From Ursus arctos (lineage: Eukaryota > Chordata > Mammalia > Carnivora > Ursidae), in contig NW_026622764.1 of assembly GCF_023065955.2 (NCBI RefSeq), positions 44,957,833 through 45,021,832 of the forward strand: DNA of 64,000 bases, given 5' to 3'. Both the position numbers and the translations under genes were made by a program. Shown here in pieces: positions 22,906-33,985 of this stretch (its first letter is position 1; every line of letters starts with the position of its first letter). The notes beneath the pieces were generated by a model. The model was not told where the DNA came from and made no database searches. It worked only from the letters and a program-made list of their open reading frames with translations.

Positions 22906-24978
22906 TATTTCCTCACTGGAGGAAATCTGAAAAGAAGAAGTAAAATCAGGTAGTATTCTCAGAGGTGATTTTTTTTGAATTATTTGAGAAATATTTATCT
23001 CACTATGTATGCTGAAAGCCAAACTATTGATCATATTGTTCAAATTCTTATAGAATGATCTTTAAACTATAAAAAAGTCACTTTTTAAAAAAATTTTTCA
23101 TGGTGTTCCATTGAAACACCTATCTAAGGACCTGTATTTTATTGATCAGTCGGACAAAGTGAGTTGAGAAAGTTAATTTTTTCAAAGAAAAGTACATTGT
23201 TTTTAAAGAGTTATGGCAGGATAAAGATCAGTGTACTGATAATATTAGAAATCGTTATGCAACTTAAACTCATCTATTTCCAAATATATTAAAATCACCA
23301 ATATATTTTCTTCAGGAGTTAGCATAGCAATACATTAAAATACAATATTTAATTCTCTGGTGTTCAGCATACATTAAAAAGAATCATCTAAGGAAAATTA
23401 ACATTTTCTTTTTTGAGGAAATTAATTTCTGGGACCAGCAAACTACAAGAGTTATTCTAAATATTTATATTGTTTTCACAGTATGCTATGTGCATGAGGT
23501 CATCAGACACATTTTAATTTTAGGTATAAAACAGGTACCTTGTTACTTATTGGGTATGCCTCGCTGAAATTTCCTTTAAGTTAATATTACAGTCCGTTAA
23601 TTTAGCATTTCATGGGCATTTTCATTTTAGTTTTCTGTTGAGGCATCTTGAACAAATCAGTTATTCCTGAATAATAATTTTATGAAAATGCTTTTCTGAA
23701 TCCCCTACTGCAATTGTTTTTAAATTTTAGCATTCTTCCCGTTTGCCTTTCACACTAGTACCATGACTCTAGTCATATGAATCAGAGTAAAATTTGAATT
23801 AGAATTTCAGATCTAAAGTGATGCATGGTCTTACAAAGAAAGCAGAAATTACATATAGAGTTAGCCTTGCTTGTTATGTGTGGGGTTTCAGACTCTCACT
23901 GGAGAATTCTAGGTCTTCATGCAGACAACTGACAGTGGGAAGCAAACAGAAGATATTGCACTGGGCGTTATGGGACAGTGCTACTATCTGAGAATCTGCC
24001 CCCATCTACTTTTAAGCTTTGTGCAAGTCACGTTTTTTTAAGCTTATTTATAATGATCATTATAGGTGTAATATCCTATGTGTATTGTCGCTTGAATCTT
24101 CTGCTTTCGAAAAGTACCCCTTACATTCTTTATTGTTTTTGAACTTCTTATAATTTATTTTACTTAAGAAATTAAAAAAAAACAAAAACAAAAACCCTGC
24201 AGCTTTGCTTTAGGTTTCCAACACAACATAATCATTTCTCAAATAAACTTCAGTGATTTCTGTTTTGCCACTACATGAAATTAGCTTTTGCTAAATTAGA
24301 AAAACAAATATTTTGCATGATTCTGAACTATTTGTAGAAATATTAACACACTCACAAAAATGCAATCATAGATGTTACCAAGACTGTTGATTCTATGTGT
24401 GGTTGTCAGCTGTGTAATGGAATTACCATTGACTGGATACAATTTCAACAGATTACACAATATTCTTCACTATAGACAAGTTTTCTAGTAAACAAGGCAA
24501 TACAAAAATGTTTAAGATGAATTATTCGCTATTTAGTATCTCTTTGTACTCACTGTGAAGCAAAGTGAATTATATAGTAGGTGGCATTTGCCAATAACAC
24601 AATCTGTCAGAGAGAAGCACTAAGAATATGAGAAATAGGTTATGTTGAGAAATTGGTTTAAACGTTGAAACCAGTTCTTTTAGTACCTAAAGTATATGTT
24701 GAAAATAAAGTAGGAACTTTCTAGACAGAACTGGTTATATTTAAAACAATATTAAGATAATCTGAGAGTTAAGTTGCTATTTTTCAGTAAAACAAAGATG
24801 ACTTCAGAGGGAAATTCTAGTGTTAACATGAGGTGTTTGAGATAACAGATATTTACATTAGTGGGAAAGTTGCATTGTTTCTCACATTTCTCTCTCATTT
24901 TCATTGATTTTTTGACAAATCTTTTTTAGCAGTCACAAAGAAGTCTATGGCAAAGCAATTAAAGAATACATAAGATAT
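22906..24978. other. Unique AT-rich sequence
   Basis: No gene or classified repeat recognised. Confidence 0.45.
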
Positions 24979-25032
24979 TTCACATTAGTTCACCTAAGAG
25001 TTCACATAAGTTCACATAAGAGTTCACATTAG
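24979..25032. repeat. Short tandem repeat of a 10/12-bp unit
   Basis: Five units of TTCACATAAG(AG) type run head to tail: TTCACATTAG, TTCACCTAAGAG, TTCACATAAG, TTCACATAAGAG, TTCACATTAG. The 10- and 12-bp forms alternate and the outer two are identical, giving a symmetric order. Confidence 0.85.
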
Positions 25033-26150
25033 TGCAACTCTTTCCTGTAAACAATTCAAAAGAAAATGTAATATAGAGCCACTGAGGTGGGCTGGTGGGT
25101 AACTTCGAATGAACCATTATTTGACCTTTCTGCAAAAAAGAAAGGTTATCACATTGAACGTCAGAATTACTGGATAATACTGGTAATTTAAGCAATAAAG
25201 CTGGACATGAACGCATTACAGAGATGAGTGTAAGTCTGATATATTGATAATGCAGATAAACATATGACAGTACATGTAAAATGGCTGGTTACCTCAAATG
25301 TATACTGCAGTGCTTTTTATATTACAGAAATAGTCCCGTCCTTGACACCATCTTGACCCCTTCCCTATTACAATTCCTTGTTTGCAATAGCATTCATTTT
25401 GTCTTTTTTTTTTTTTCAATTTCATTCAAATGAGCTATCTTGCATTCTTGAAGTAAGTGAAGAGGGGGAAAAGTAGATGTATGTTTGCAGATGGAATACT
25501 TGTGAGAAGCTATGATATGGTTTTACTCTAAAATCTTAAGTTTCTCTTCAATGATTGACATTTGTGTGCGTAAGTTCTCTCTTCAAGTTCCTTGCCCCCA
25601 GGAATTGCCCATAGTCTCAGAAGCAACTAAAACCCTGACAGAAATACTGACACATTTTTTTATTAAAATATTTTGTGGTTAATAAACTATACTTAATTTT
25701 AAAATATTTGTGTTTTAAAGTCCATGTTATAGGCATCTGCTCTATATTCTGCCTCATATAAAAATAATATTTATATGTATCTCTCTCTCTCCCCACATAT
25801 ACATATACACATACCTATTAGTTTTGTTCACAAGGATATTAAGTTATTGAGATAAAGACATGCCACTAGAAATATGACATATATAAGATTCAAAATGATT
25901 AAAAATAAGTTTTAGAGGTTTATATAAATAAAATAGTTTGTACTACTATGTACATACTAAAAATGTCTTTATATTAGATGAGTACAAAGGGTGTTTCAAG
26001 TAAAAAAGCTCAAATTAAGGGATGTTCAACATGATTTCAAGCAGTTGTTTGAAAAGTTAATAGTGCGATCAACCTGTTATTTGGTTTAGTTGATAAAAAA
26101 AATATAAATTGACACTTTTTGTGTGTTTGTTCGTTCAACTGACTGAATCA
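25033..26150. other. Unique AT-rich sequence
   Basis: No gene or classified repeat. A short CT run lies at about 25780-25790. Confidence 0.45.
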
Positions 26151-26186
26151 ACTCATTGTTTACATCATATTGATGAAACAATGAGT
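26151..26186. repeat. 36-bp near-perfect hairpin (inverted repeat)
   Basis: The left arm ACTCATTGTTT (26151-26161) pairs perfectly with AAACAATGAGT (26176-26186). Inside it CATCA (26163-26167) pairs with TGATG (26171-26175). The result is a 16-bp stem with a single unpaired A (26162) and a 3-nt TAT loop. It could be the centre of a decayed palindromic MITE or a chance palindrome. Outer flanks do not extend the pairing. Confidence 0.85.
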
Positions 26187-26589
26187 CACATTGATGCCAT
26201 TAATCATATTCAACCATGAAACAATGGATTCTCTATTCACAGTGGTTATGGGAATGGAGTGATCTTCAACTCACTAGATCAATTTCATGTCAAATGAATA
26301 TGACAAGACTGCTGAATGTATTAGATGGCTTATGCCATCCCTGATTATTCCAGTTTTATAGATAATGTTAGAAGTAAAAATCATGGTAGGAAAAGATGAC
26401 AGAGCTAATTCTCATATTAAAACACTAAAAACAATCATAATAGTGTATTTCATACACATAATTAGTTACATAAAGTAGAAACAGTAATAGAAAGTTGTAA
26501 TACTGAATTTTTTTTTTGGCATGTACAGAGAAGTAAACTGGATGGAATGGAATTTATTTAAGGAAGAAATCATATATGATGCGGAATTT

Positions 26590-26776
26590 AGTGTCCATGT
26601 GAATTTGGATAACTAATTTTACCTCTTTAGCCTTAGTTTCTCTGTGTAAGGAAAAATGTAATAGAGCAAGAAACTTGCCTCTCATGGCTATTTTGGTGAT
26701 TCAGTGAATTAAAGTATATGAAATCACTTAATTAGTTGTAAAGCAGAGTATAAATGTGGTGATGATGATGATGATG
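26590..26776 (+). repeat. MIR SINE relic
   Basis: 'tggataactaattttacctc' then 'agccttagtttctctgtgta' matches the MIR core (the 'cttgggcaagttactta...ctcagtttcctcatctgtaaa' region). It is followed by 'ttggtgattcagtgaattaa', the MIR 3' part, and ends in a GAT microsatellite. tRNA-derived, very old, non-coding. Confidence 0.7.
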
Positions 26777-27789
26777 TCTGGTTAAATTGATAGAGATATA
26801 GGGCCACAGTCTTATTGAAAAGAGTGAGTGTTTAATGTTCTTAGAGATTTGTTAAAGCTGCAGAAAACTGCAGAGATGGATAAAATGAGAAAAGCTTGGC
26901 AACCTGTGTTAGAAAATTGTTGTGTATTTGAAACAATGTAGGAACGACTGATTAACAATAAAGGTGCCATAGTGTCTTAGGTAAATTAGCCTAATAGAGG
27001 ATTCAGATACAATGAAATCAGTGGGATTTTATGGAAATTAAGAATTCAGACTACTGAAAAGTCTGAGCATTCATAAACATGACCTCTTTATTGTTGCTTC
27101 ATGTTTCTTGATGAAGAAATGGAAAGCTTCATTTGTAAAAAAAAAATATATGCTGTCTTCCTTTAATGTAGGAGTACATTCAAATTTATCAATAGAAATG
27201 TGTACCTATTTTTATTTCTTCTAGTCTTTTTTTTTTTTGTAAATTCAATTTTACTTTTCATTGGTTGTCTATTCAGATAAATGCCAGTTGTATTTCACTT
27301 CCTCCCAATGAAAGGCACATTTTTGATATCAGAGTATCCTTTTATTTTTATTATTTATTAATCATTTTAATTGCAAAATAGAACCAAGTCCTTAGATATT
27401 TTATTTCGTATACAAGTGCATCTATCCATTGGAATCTGTGAACACTGAACGTCACATAAGATCCTATATGAAACAAGCGAGTGAGATAAAAGATTACTGA
27501 GAAAACCAGAGGAACCTGGAGGATGATATAGTTGTCAAGGCTGCGTCCCTTGAAAGCCACAGTTACCACCCTCATTGAGTTTATACACTATAGTGGGAGA
27601 TAAACACATAATTTTATTCTTCATTTGAATAAAAAACTTGAACAGGATTTAGAGTCAGAGATTCTGTATATATAACAATAACATCATATGATTGGTTAGC
27701 TGAAATATGAAAATCAAATGTATCTTGATGATAAGGAAAAGTGGGTTCTTTCATAGGTTGAACATAGGAATTTAAATTTCAGGAAAAGT
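26777..27789. other. Unique AT-rich sequence
   Basis: No gene or classified repeat recognised; A and T tracts near 27138 and 27229. Confidence 0.45.
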
Positions 27790-27908
27790 AAACATTTCAG
27801 GAGGGCAATTTGGCACTGTGTACCAGAACCTTTCAAAATGTTTTCCTTCGATTCAGCTGTGGTTTTTTAGGAATTTATCCTAAAGAAATTATCAAGAAAA
27901 AAGTTTTC

Positions 27909-27950
<42 letters not shown>

Positions 27951-28215
27951 GTTATTTGAAGCTTTAAATCTGAGCAAAAATTTTGGAAACAACAAAAATG
28001 TCCAATAATAGGGACCAGTTCAATAAATTATTATATCCATTAATGGAATGCAGCCATGAAGCATTTCATACTTGTGTTTATGTGTGTCCCCCATGTGCGA
28101 GGCAGTATGGGGTGTAGAGAGAGAGAAAGAGAGAGACAAATATTCATGGTATTTTTCAAGTGAAGAAAGCAGAGTAAAAGTATATGCTGTAATTAATTTT
28201 CATTTTAAAAATCAT
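27790..28215 (+). repeat. Old L1/HAL1 3' fragment
   Basis: 'gagggcaatttggcactgtg', 'ttaggaatttatcctaaaga', 'ttggaaacaacaaaaatgtcc', 'taatagggaccagttcaata' and 'taatggaatgcagccatgaa' follow the end of L1 ORF2 and its 3'UTR in order. A TAGA microsatellite interrupts it at 27910-27950. No intact frame. Confidence 0.8.
27910..27950. repeat. (TAGA)n tetranucleotide microsatellite
   Basis: About 10 perfect TAGA units, with no interruptions, inside the L1 3' fragment. Uninterrupted tetranucleotides of this length are normally polymorphic. Confidence 0.96.
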
Positions 28216-28489
28216 CATCATAATGATCTGAGTTTACCAGCTACACTAAGCTTTTTAAAGAAGGTTCCTGCTAATCTACTACATTAAAATATTTATTAAC
28301 TATTGACTATTTAATGTTTAAAAATCAGCCATAACTCTGTCATTGTGAGATAACCAGTTTTAATATTTTTGGTGTTTAATTTTGCAGGTATTTACTAGGT
28401 GTATGAAAATACATAGGTAATATCCAATTTATTCACATTTTGTAGCTGATACACTATATTAAAAGTGAATCTGTTTTCAAATACCAACA

Positions 28490-28985
28490 TAATTCGACGT
28501 GAATATCAGACTTTAAGTACAAACAGAAATGCAAATGTCAGGATCCTTGTACTCTAAAAGCAGGTGGTGTTTATTACCTCGTGCTTTTTAAACGTCTTTC
28601 TATCTTTACTAACAACAAGGTGGGTGGAACTGCAAGCTGCTATATATTTAACGCTACTCTTTAACTTTAAAGAGCTTGTAATATGTATTTTTTTTCATGA
28701 CTAATCCCTGAGGTGATTCACTCTCAACTGCATAGAAACATTCAGTCTTATTTTGAAGAGAAAAAAAGCTGCTAGTTTAATCAAGATTATATTGTTGGCA
28801 GGGAACCAAAAGCCAAAAACAGATTTTTGTTTTATTTTCAAAAGAAGACATTGGCAGGATGACAATTTAACAAGTATGCAGCTGTAGGTGTAGTAACACC
28901 ACCTTTAAAGCCATGTCTTCATAGAGCAATTGACTTAACTAGTTTGAATCAAACCACTTAGGTAAGGGAAGGAGCTATATTCTAT
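28490..28985. promoter_or_regulatory. Candidate conserved noncoding element
   Basis: Repeat-free block of motif-like sequence between two transposon relics. It has 'agaaatgcaaatgtcagg' (octamer-like ATGCAAAT), 'ggtgtttattacctcgtg' and 'gcagctgtaggtgtagtaac' (E-box CAGCTG). It has balanced composition, few simple runs and no coding frame. Proposed only on sequence texture; low confidence. Confidence 0.25.
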
Positions 28986-29100
28986 ATGTAGATAAGGAAA
29001 TATTATTTAAATGATTATTTGTAGGTTTATATTGATAATAATAGGTGTTAGGCGCTATGTAATTTACATAATCAGCTGTATTTAGACATGTACTTTGAAC

Positions 29101-29305
29101 ACGTTTTCTCAATGTTAGTGCTATTGGCATTTTGGACCAGAGATCTTGCTGTTGGGAGTGCGGGCCTGTCCTGTGCGTTATAAAATATTTAGCAGCATTT
29201 TTGACCTCTACCTACATCGCCTCTGTTGTGATAATCAAAAATGGCTCCAAATATTGCCAAATGTCCCCTTCAGGGGGCAAAATCACCCTTGGTTGAGAAC
29301 CACTG
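29101..29305 (-). mobile_element. MER20 hAT-Charlie DNA transposon
   Basis: Nearly full-length (about 205 of about 219 bp) in reverse orientation. It ends 'ggttgagaaccactg', the complement of CAGTGGTTCTCAACC. The interior has 'ctattggcattttggaccag', 'gcgggcctgtcctgtgcgtt', 'tttagcagcatttttgacct' and 'attgccaaatgtccccttca', all hallmarks of MER20. It is non-autonomous and encodes no protein. In other placentals some MER20 copies act as hormone-responsive regulatory sequence in uterine stromal cells; nothing here shows that this copy does. Confidence 0.85.
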
Positions 29306-32300
29306 CCTTAGAATATACCTTTCTTAAATGTAGAAAAGGACTTAATTTTTTCTTATTTGATAGTCCCATAGAAGGATAAAAAGAGAAATTCATGATATAT
29401 GTATACTAGACCTGCCTATCTAGCACAAAAATCTTTGCCAGGTCACAAAGACAAAGGTTCTGTTTTGATGCTTTGTCTAACTTCCAAGCTCTCACCCAAG
29501 TATTTCTTTGCCAGGCTCTATCCTCTCTGCCTTAGTAGTAGTTATCCTTGGGATAGTCCTTGTTTCTGGACAAGACCTGGATATGTAGGATCCTCAGAGT
29601 TGTTAAGTAACATCATCTCAGATCAACATGACTACTAATAACATTTGATTTTACTAACTCTCCACATACAATTCAATTATTCATTGCTTCTTTATGAAAA
29701 ATGTCTGCTTTTTTCCATTTTTATCTCTTTTGTCTGTATTTTCTCAAAATATCAACTTCAGTTTTACCTGCATGTCACATTTTTCACGCTTTTGACATCT
29801 TCATGAAAATCCTCTCTAAGCCAGTTACTGAAAATAAAATGAAAATATATTTGTTGGAAATAAAAAAAGTATCCAATAATCTATCCCTCTGCACTAAATA
29901 ACTACTCTTTACACATTGGTTGTTTTGCGTAGGTAAGATGATTTTCATCACTCATTTGCTTGATAAATATGTTCATCGATGCCTGTTATTTGCCAAGCAT
30001 TGTCATAAGTGCAAAGTGCTAAACAATGCCTTCTCTGTGCTTGAGAACCTGCAATGAGAACACAGAAAATAAGGAAGAAAATAATGCTTATAGTGATAAT
30101 AGATATCAATAACCACAGCATGTTATATGTGAGCACTTGAGAGGGACAATTCAGACAGTACTGAAAATTTCTTGGATGAATACACTTTCCCTTTCTCTGT
30201 AATTCTGTATTCAAATTTGAATCCTCAAACATAAAAACAGCAAATTAATTTCTTTCCCATATTCTGGACTTCAAACACACTATAAAAGACAACTCACAAC
30301 TCACTTATTCTTGGGAAAGTTTTATTCATTTAAGTGGGTTAAATCCCACTTTTCCTGATTTTTGTCTTTGTTTTTTGTTTTTGTTTTTGGGTGGTTGCTA
30401 TCGTGAGTATAATTTTCAAGAGATATTTTAGCAAATAAATATCTTCTTCCCAGGAAATATTGCATCTCTATTGGAATAGTCAGTGTTGCATTATCATTAG
30501 TCTTTTATGACATCCATTAAGGTTCTTTCATGAAAACTATTTCCTGGGCAATTTTAATAAGTATTTTCCTATTCAGTCAGGTTGCTTGCCTGGGATTTTT
30601 CCAAACCATGGCGCCTGGTCCAAGAACAGCACTAACTCCACACAAAATTGTTAGAATAATAGACAATCAGATTGAGAAAAAGGTATTTTGAAAAGACATG
30701 TACAGTAATAAGAACCCCTCTAGGTCAAGGAGGTAATGTTTTTCAATTTTTGCTACCGTATATCATTTAATTTTTAATTAATGACGCTAAAAATTACAGG
30801 TCTTAAAATCTGTCAGAGAAATTGAGTATCTGTACTGAGTGTCTCAAATCTGCCTCAAGAATACAATATGAACTCTCTTTTCTATCTTAGAATGTGTTGC
30901 AGTACTTTTGGGGATGAGAGCACAGCTAAAATTTAAATCCTATTTTTCATGGTTGTTGTTTTTATTTTATTGGATTCATGTGATCCTGTTTTTGTGTTTG
31001 TTTATTTGTTTTGTTGTTCTTTTGTGCATTGTTGCTGAATATTGCTGAGGATGATTTAGAGCTGTACTCTGGCACCAAGATAGTAAGAATGCCCAGTCCC
31101 AGAGAGAGAGAACAAATTTGGACTGTCTAGTGCTACATATATTAGTATACCAAAGATCTATAAAAATAAAAATAGTATCATACGATGAACCCTCAGAGGA
31201 AAACATCAAAGGGGCCTTGAAACAACCTATAGAATGATGTTGTTTGTTATATATACGTCTAGACAGTGAGAGGATGTGAATTTATTTCAATAAAAAGATA
31301 TTTATAAAATCTTTGTAGGAAGCTTTCTCTTGGAAGCAATACTTCAGGCTTTACTTTGGGGAATTAGAGCCTGAGTCTTAAGAGAAGTTGAATCTTTCAG
31401 ATTTTTCAAATCAGACTAGATTTTGTGTTGACTCTCTTACCCCTAAAATTCCTAGAAAGCCTTAACTTCTCGAAGCTAAAAGTCATATTTTATGATTTTT
31501 TTTCCCAGTAAAGCAATTTCCTTATTATAAGTCTGATAAGACATTGTATTTGATTTGATGTTCTGGTGATACACAGTTACATTTTTACTTTTTTTCAAGT
31601 CTGGCTAGTTTGGCTTCCACTTGATAATTCATCACTTGATAATGATTAGAAAACAAGAAACATTCTTTAAAGTGGGAGAAGAAATTTAAATGAGAACATG
31701 CAGAAACTTCCAAAAACATGCAAACAGATACTACTTTTAAAATGACTTATTGGCTTTGAATAGACCAATTCTCAATTCTCCTTCAGATGTTCTTCCAATT
31801 TATAAAGAGAATTGCAAAATAATCCATAACCATCTTGAGGATGTCTGAGAAGTCATGGAAAATGGGAGAGATGCCAGAAAGTTGAAACTGATCAGATATG
31901 AAGGTGCATTTCAGAATTGACTGCCATTCATGTGTTTATGACAAAAAACAATGATTCATTTATTAAGGAAAAAGAGTGAGCCCAGCCCACTCCTTCTGTC
32001 ATATTGCTGAGCCAGAGCTGAGAGAAAATCTGGTGAACATATTACTTGTAGATCTGACCAGTACTTCAACAGAGTGCTTACATGATATTCTTTTGAAGGT
32101 GGAGATGTGATTACATGGGATAAGCTTGTAAATGGTAGTTCATTTTGCACTTTGAGTTAGTGTCATGTAGGAGGGCTGCTTTATTATCATGTCATAGTGC
32201 CATACTTGGATCTGTCTCAAGAACTTCATTTATAGCTTGGATGAATATATACAATATGCGATTATCAAATATGCAAGCAACATGATGTTGTGAAGGAAAG

Positions 32301-32421
32301 GTAATACATTAGGATGTGAATCAAAAAAGGCCTCAAAAACCTTGTAAAAATACATGTGAAAGAGTAAAAAAGTGCTTTAGCTGTGTACAAGAGAGCAACT
32401 GTACCAATTCAGGGTCATCAG
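29306..32421. other. Mostly unique AT-rich sequence
   Basis: No gene recognised. 29965-30075 ('gcctgttatttgccaagcat', 'gcttgagaacctgcaatgag') loosely resembles the antisense end of an L2 or MIR, too weak to call firmly. The remainder is featureless; frames below 95 codons are not convincing. Confidence 0.4.
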
Positions 32422-32958
32422 TGTTGTGGTTTTAAAATTATATGCACAGATCCTTCTGTACTTTTTTTTTATTAAAGTAGAGCTTAATCCCTCTCCTCTT
32501 GAGTGCTGGCTATACTTAACGACTTGCCTCTAATGAGTCTAATGCCACAGTGATGGTATGCCATTTCTGTGGCTAGTTTTTTTAAAGGATTGTAGCTTTT
32601 GTCTTGGGTGTTGTTTCTATCTTGGATCACATGCTCTGGAGAAAGCCAACTACCATGTCGTGAGGCAGCCCTATGGAAAGGCCCACATAACAAGGAATTA
32701 AAGCCACCAGCCAGCAGTCAGGGGGAAGCTGACAGTTGCCAAAAATCACTGATATCAGCCCAAAGCTATACTGCAGCCTCCTGAGCAACCCTGATACAAA
32801 ACCGTTCAGATAAGCCACTACTAGATACCTGACCTTCAGAAGCTGTTTGATATAATAGATGTTTTGTAATTTTATAATCTCATTTATAATGTATGTTGTT
32901 GGTTTTACCTGTTTAGTTTTGGGGGCAATTCAATGTGGAGTAATAGATAACCAATATG
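32422..32958 (+). mobile_element. MLT1 (ERVL-MaLR) LTR, near complete
   Basis: About 537 bp. It starts 'tgttgtggttttaaaattat'. It continues with 'ctggctatacttaacgactt', 'gatcacatgctctggagaaa', 'gccaactaccatgtcgtgag' and 'ggaaaggcccacataacaag', the characteristic MLT1B/C-type run. The 3' part has 'tttagttttgggggcaattc' and ends 'taatagataaccaatatg'. No internal sequence and no clear 5-bp duplication were found. Frames at 32484-32818 on both strands are accidental. Confidence 0.85.
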
Positions 32959-33394
32959 GTAGCTCTGTTATTTAGCAGCAGGATGTATGGATTATAAAAT
33001 AGAGCCATAGGCACCTTGAAATTACCATATCCTTAGACTAATTTAGTAGACAAAGACTACACAGAATGATAGCCATACCTTACCCAGTGTTCAGTCCTGA
33101 GGGCCAAACTGTAAAAGGGAAATGGCTATCCGGGTAAGTGTAGCTGGAAAGAGTTTGGGATGCATAGCCTTGAGAGAAAAAGTCTGGTATGCAGAGTAGG
33201 ACTGTTAATTGTTTTAAAAAATTTGAAAGATTAACATGTGAAAAAGCAATAATTTTTTTTCCAACTTCCATACCTGCATCAGTTAGAGATACTCAAACAT
33301 ACTCTGAATGAGAATGTGCTACTGACATATCTGGATTAGATATTTCACAAAATCACTCTCAGAATTAAGATTCCATGATGTAATCATGTATACC
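32959..33394. other. Unique sequence
   Basis: Nothing recognised between the MLT1 LTR and the MER5 relic. Confidence 0.4.
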
Positions 33395-33515
33395 TGTAGG
33401 TTTTCTTAACTCTGGCTGTGCATTGGCAATATCTATGGAGGTAAAAAAATACAAGTGCCCAGGTTGACAGTAAACTTACTGAGGCAAAATATCTGGTGAT
33501 AAGGCCTGGTCGTCC
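33395..33515 (+). mobile_element. MER5-like hAT-Charlie relic
   Basis: 'cttaactctggctgtgcatt' followed by 'tatctatggaggtaaaaaaa', 'caagtgcccaggttgacagt' and 'atctggtgataaggcctgg' parallels the MER5A consensus from just inside its left terminus. The right terminus is missing. Non-coding. Confidence 0.55.
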
Positions 33516-33848
33516 AAACTTTTTAAATTCTCCTTTGACTCGACTGTGTAGTTGGGATTAAAGACAATTAATATATTCACTCATTTTATGGCTTTGTAAT
33601 TTACAGATGTAATATTTTATACATCTCATCATGGAAATGACAGACCCTCACTATCAAATGTAGCCCTACATATTTAGCCAACAGAAGCTAATGGAAAATT
33701 TGCCTAATTTGAATAAAGTTGTTAGTGTAAGTGCTATATTAGGTAACCATCAAATTCATTAAGAAATGGCCATCCAGGCAAAGGAATAATTTTTAGTAGT
33801 CTCTTTGTTAGCCAGTTAAAAAATAAATTCAGGAGCCAGGCCAGGATA

Positions 33849-33985
33849 ACAATAATAATAAAAATGATAGCAAATTTTTATTGAGCAGTTACCATGTGAT
33901 CAGCAATGTACTAGGGATTTAATATGTAATTATTTATCTAATTGTACAATAGTCCTATGTTAGATATTCTAATTAGGTTCATTAT
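33849..33985 (-). repeat. MIR SINE relic, antisense
   Basis: 'tattgagcagttaccatgtg' then 'agcaatgtactagggattta' and 'gtacaatagtcctatgttag' is the antisense MIR order (ACTATGTGCCAGGCACT...CAACCCTATGAGGTAG). Preceded by a short AATAAT run. Ends fade into AT-rich DNA. Confidence 0.6.

Noticed and set aside
27910..27950. Regular repeats considered as a CRISPR-like array
   Set aside because: Simple tetranucleotide microsatellite in a mammalian genome; no spacers.
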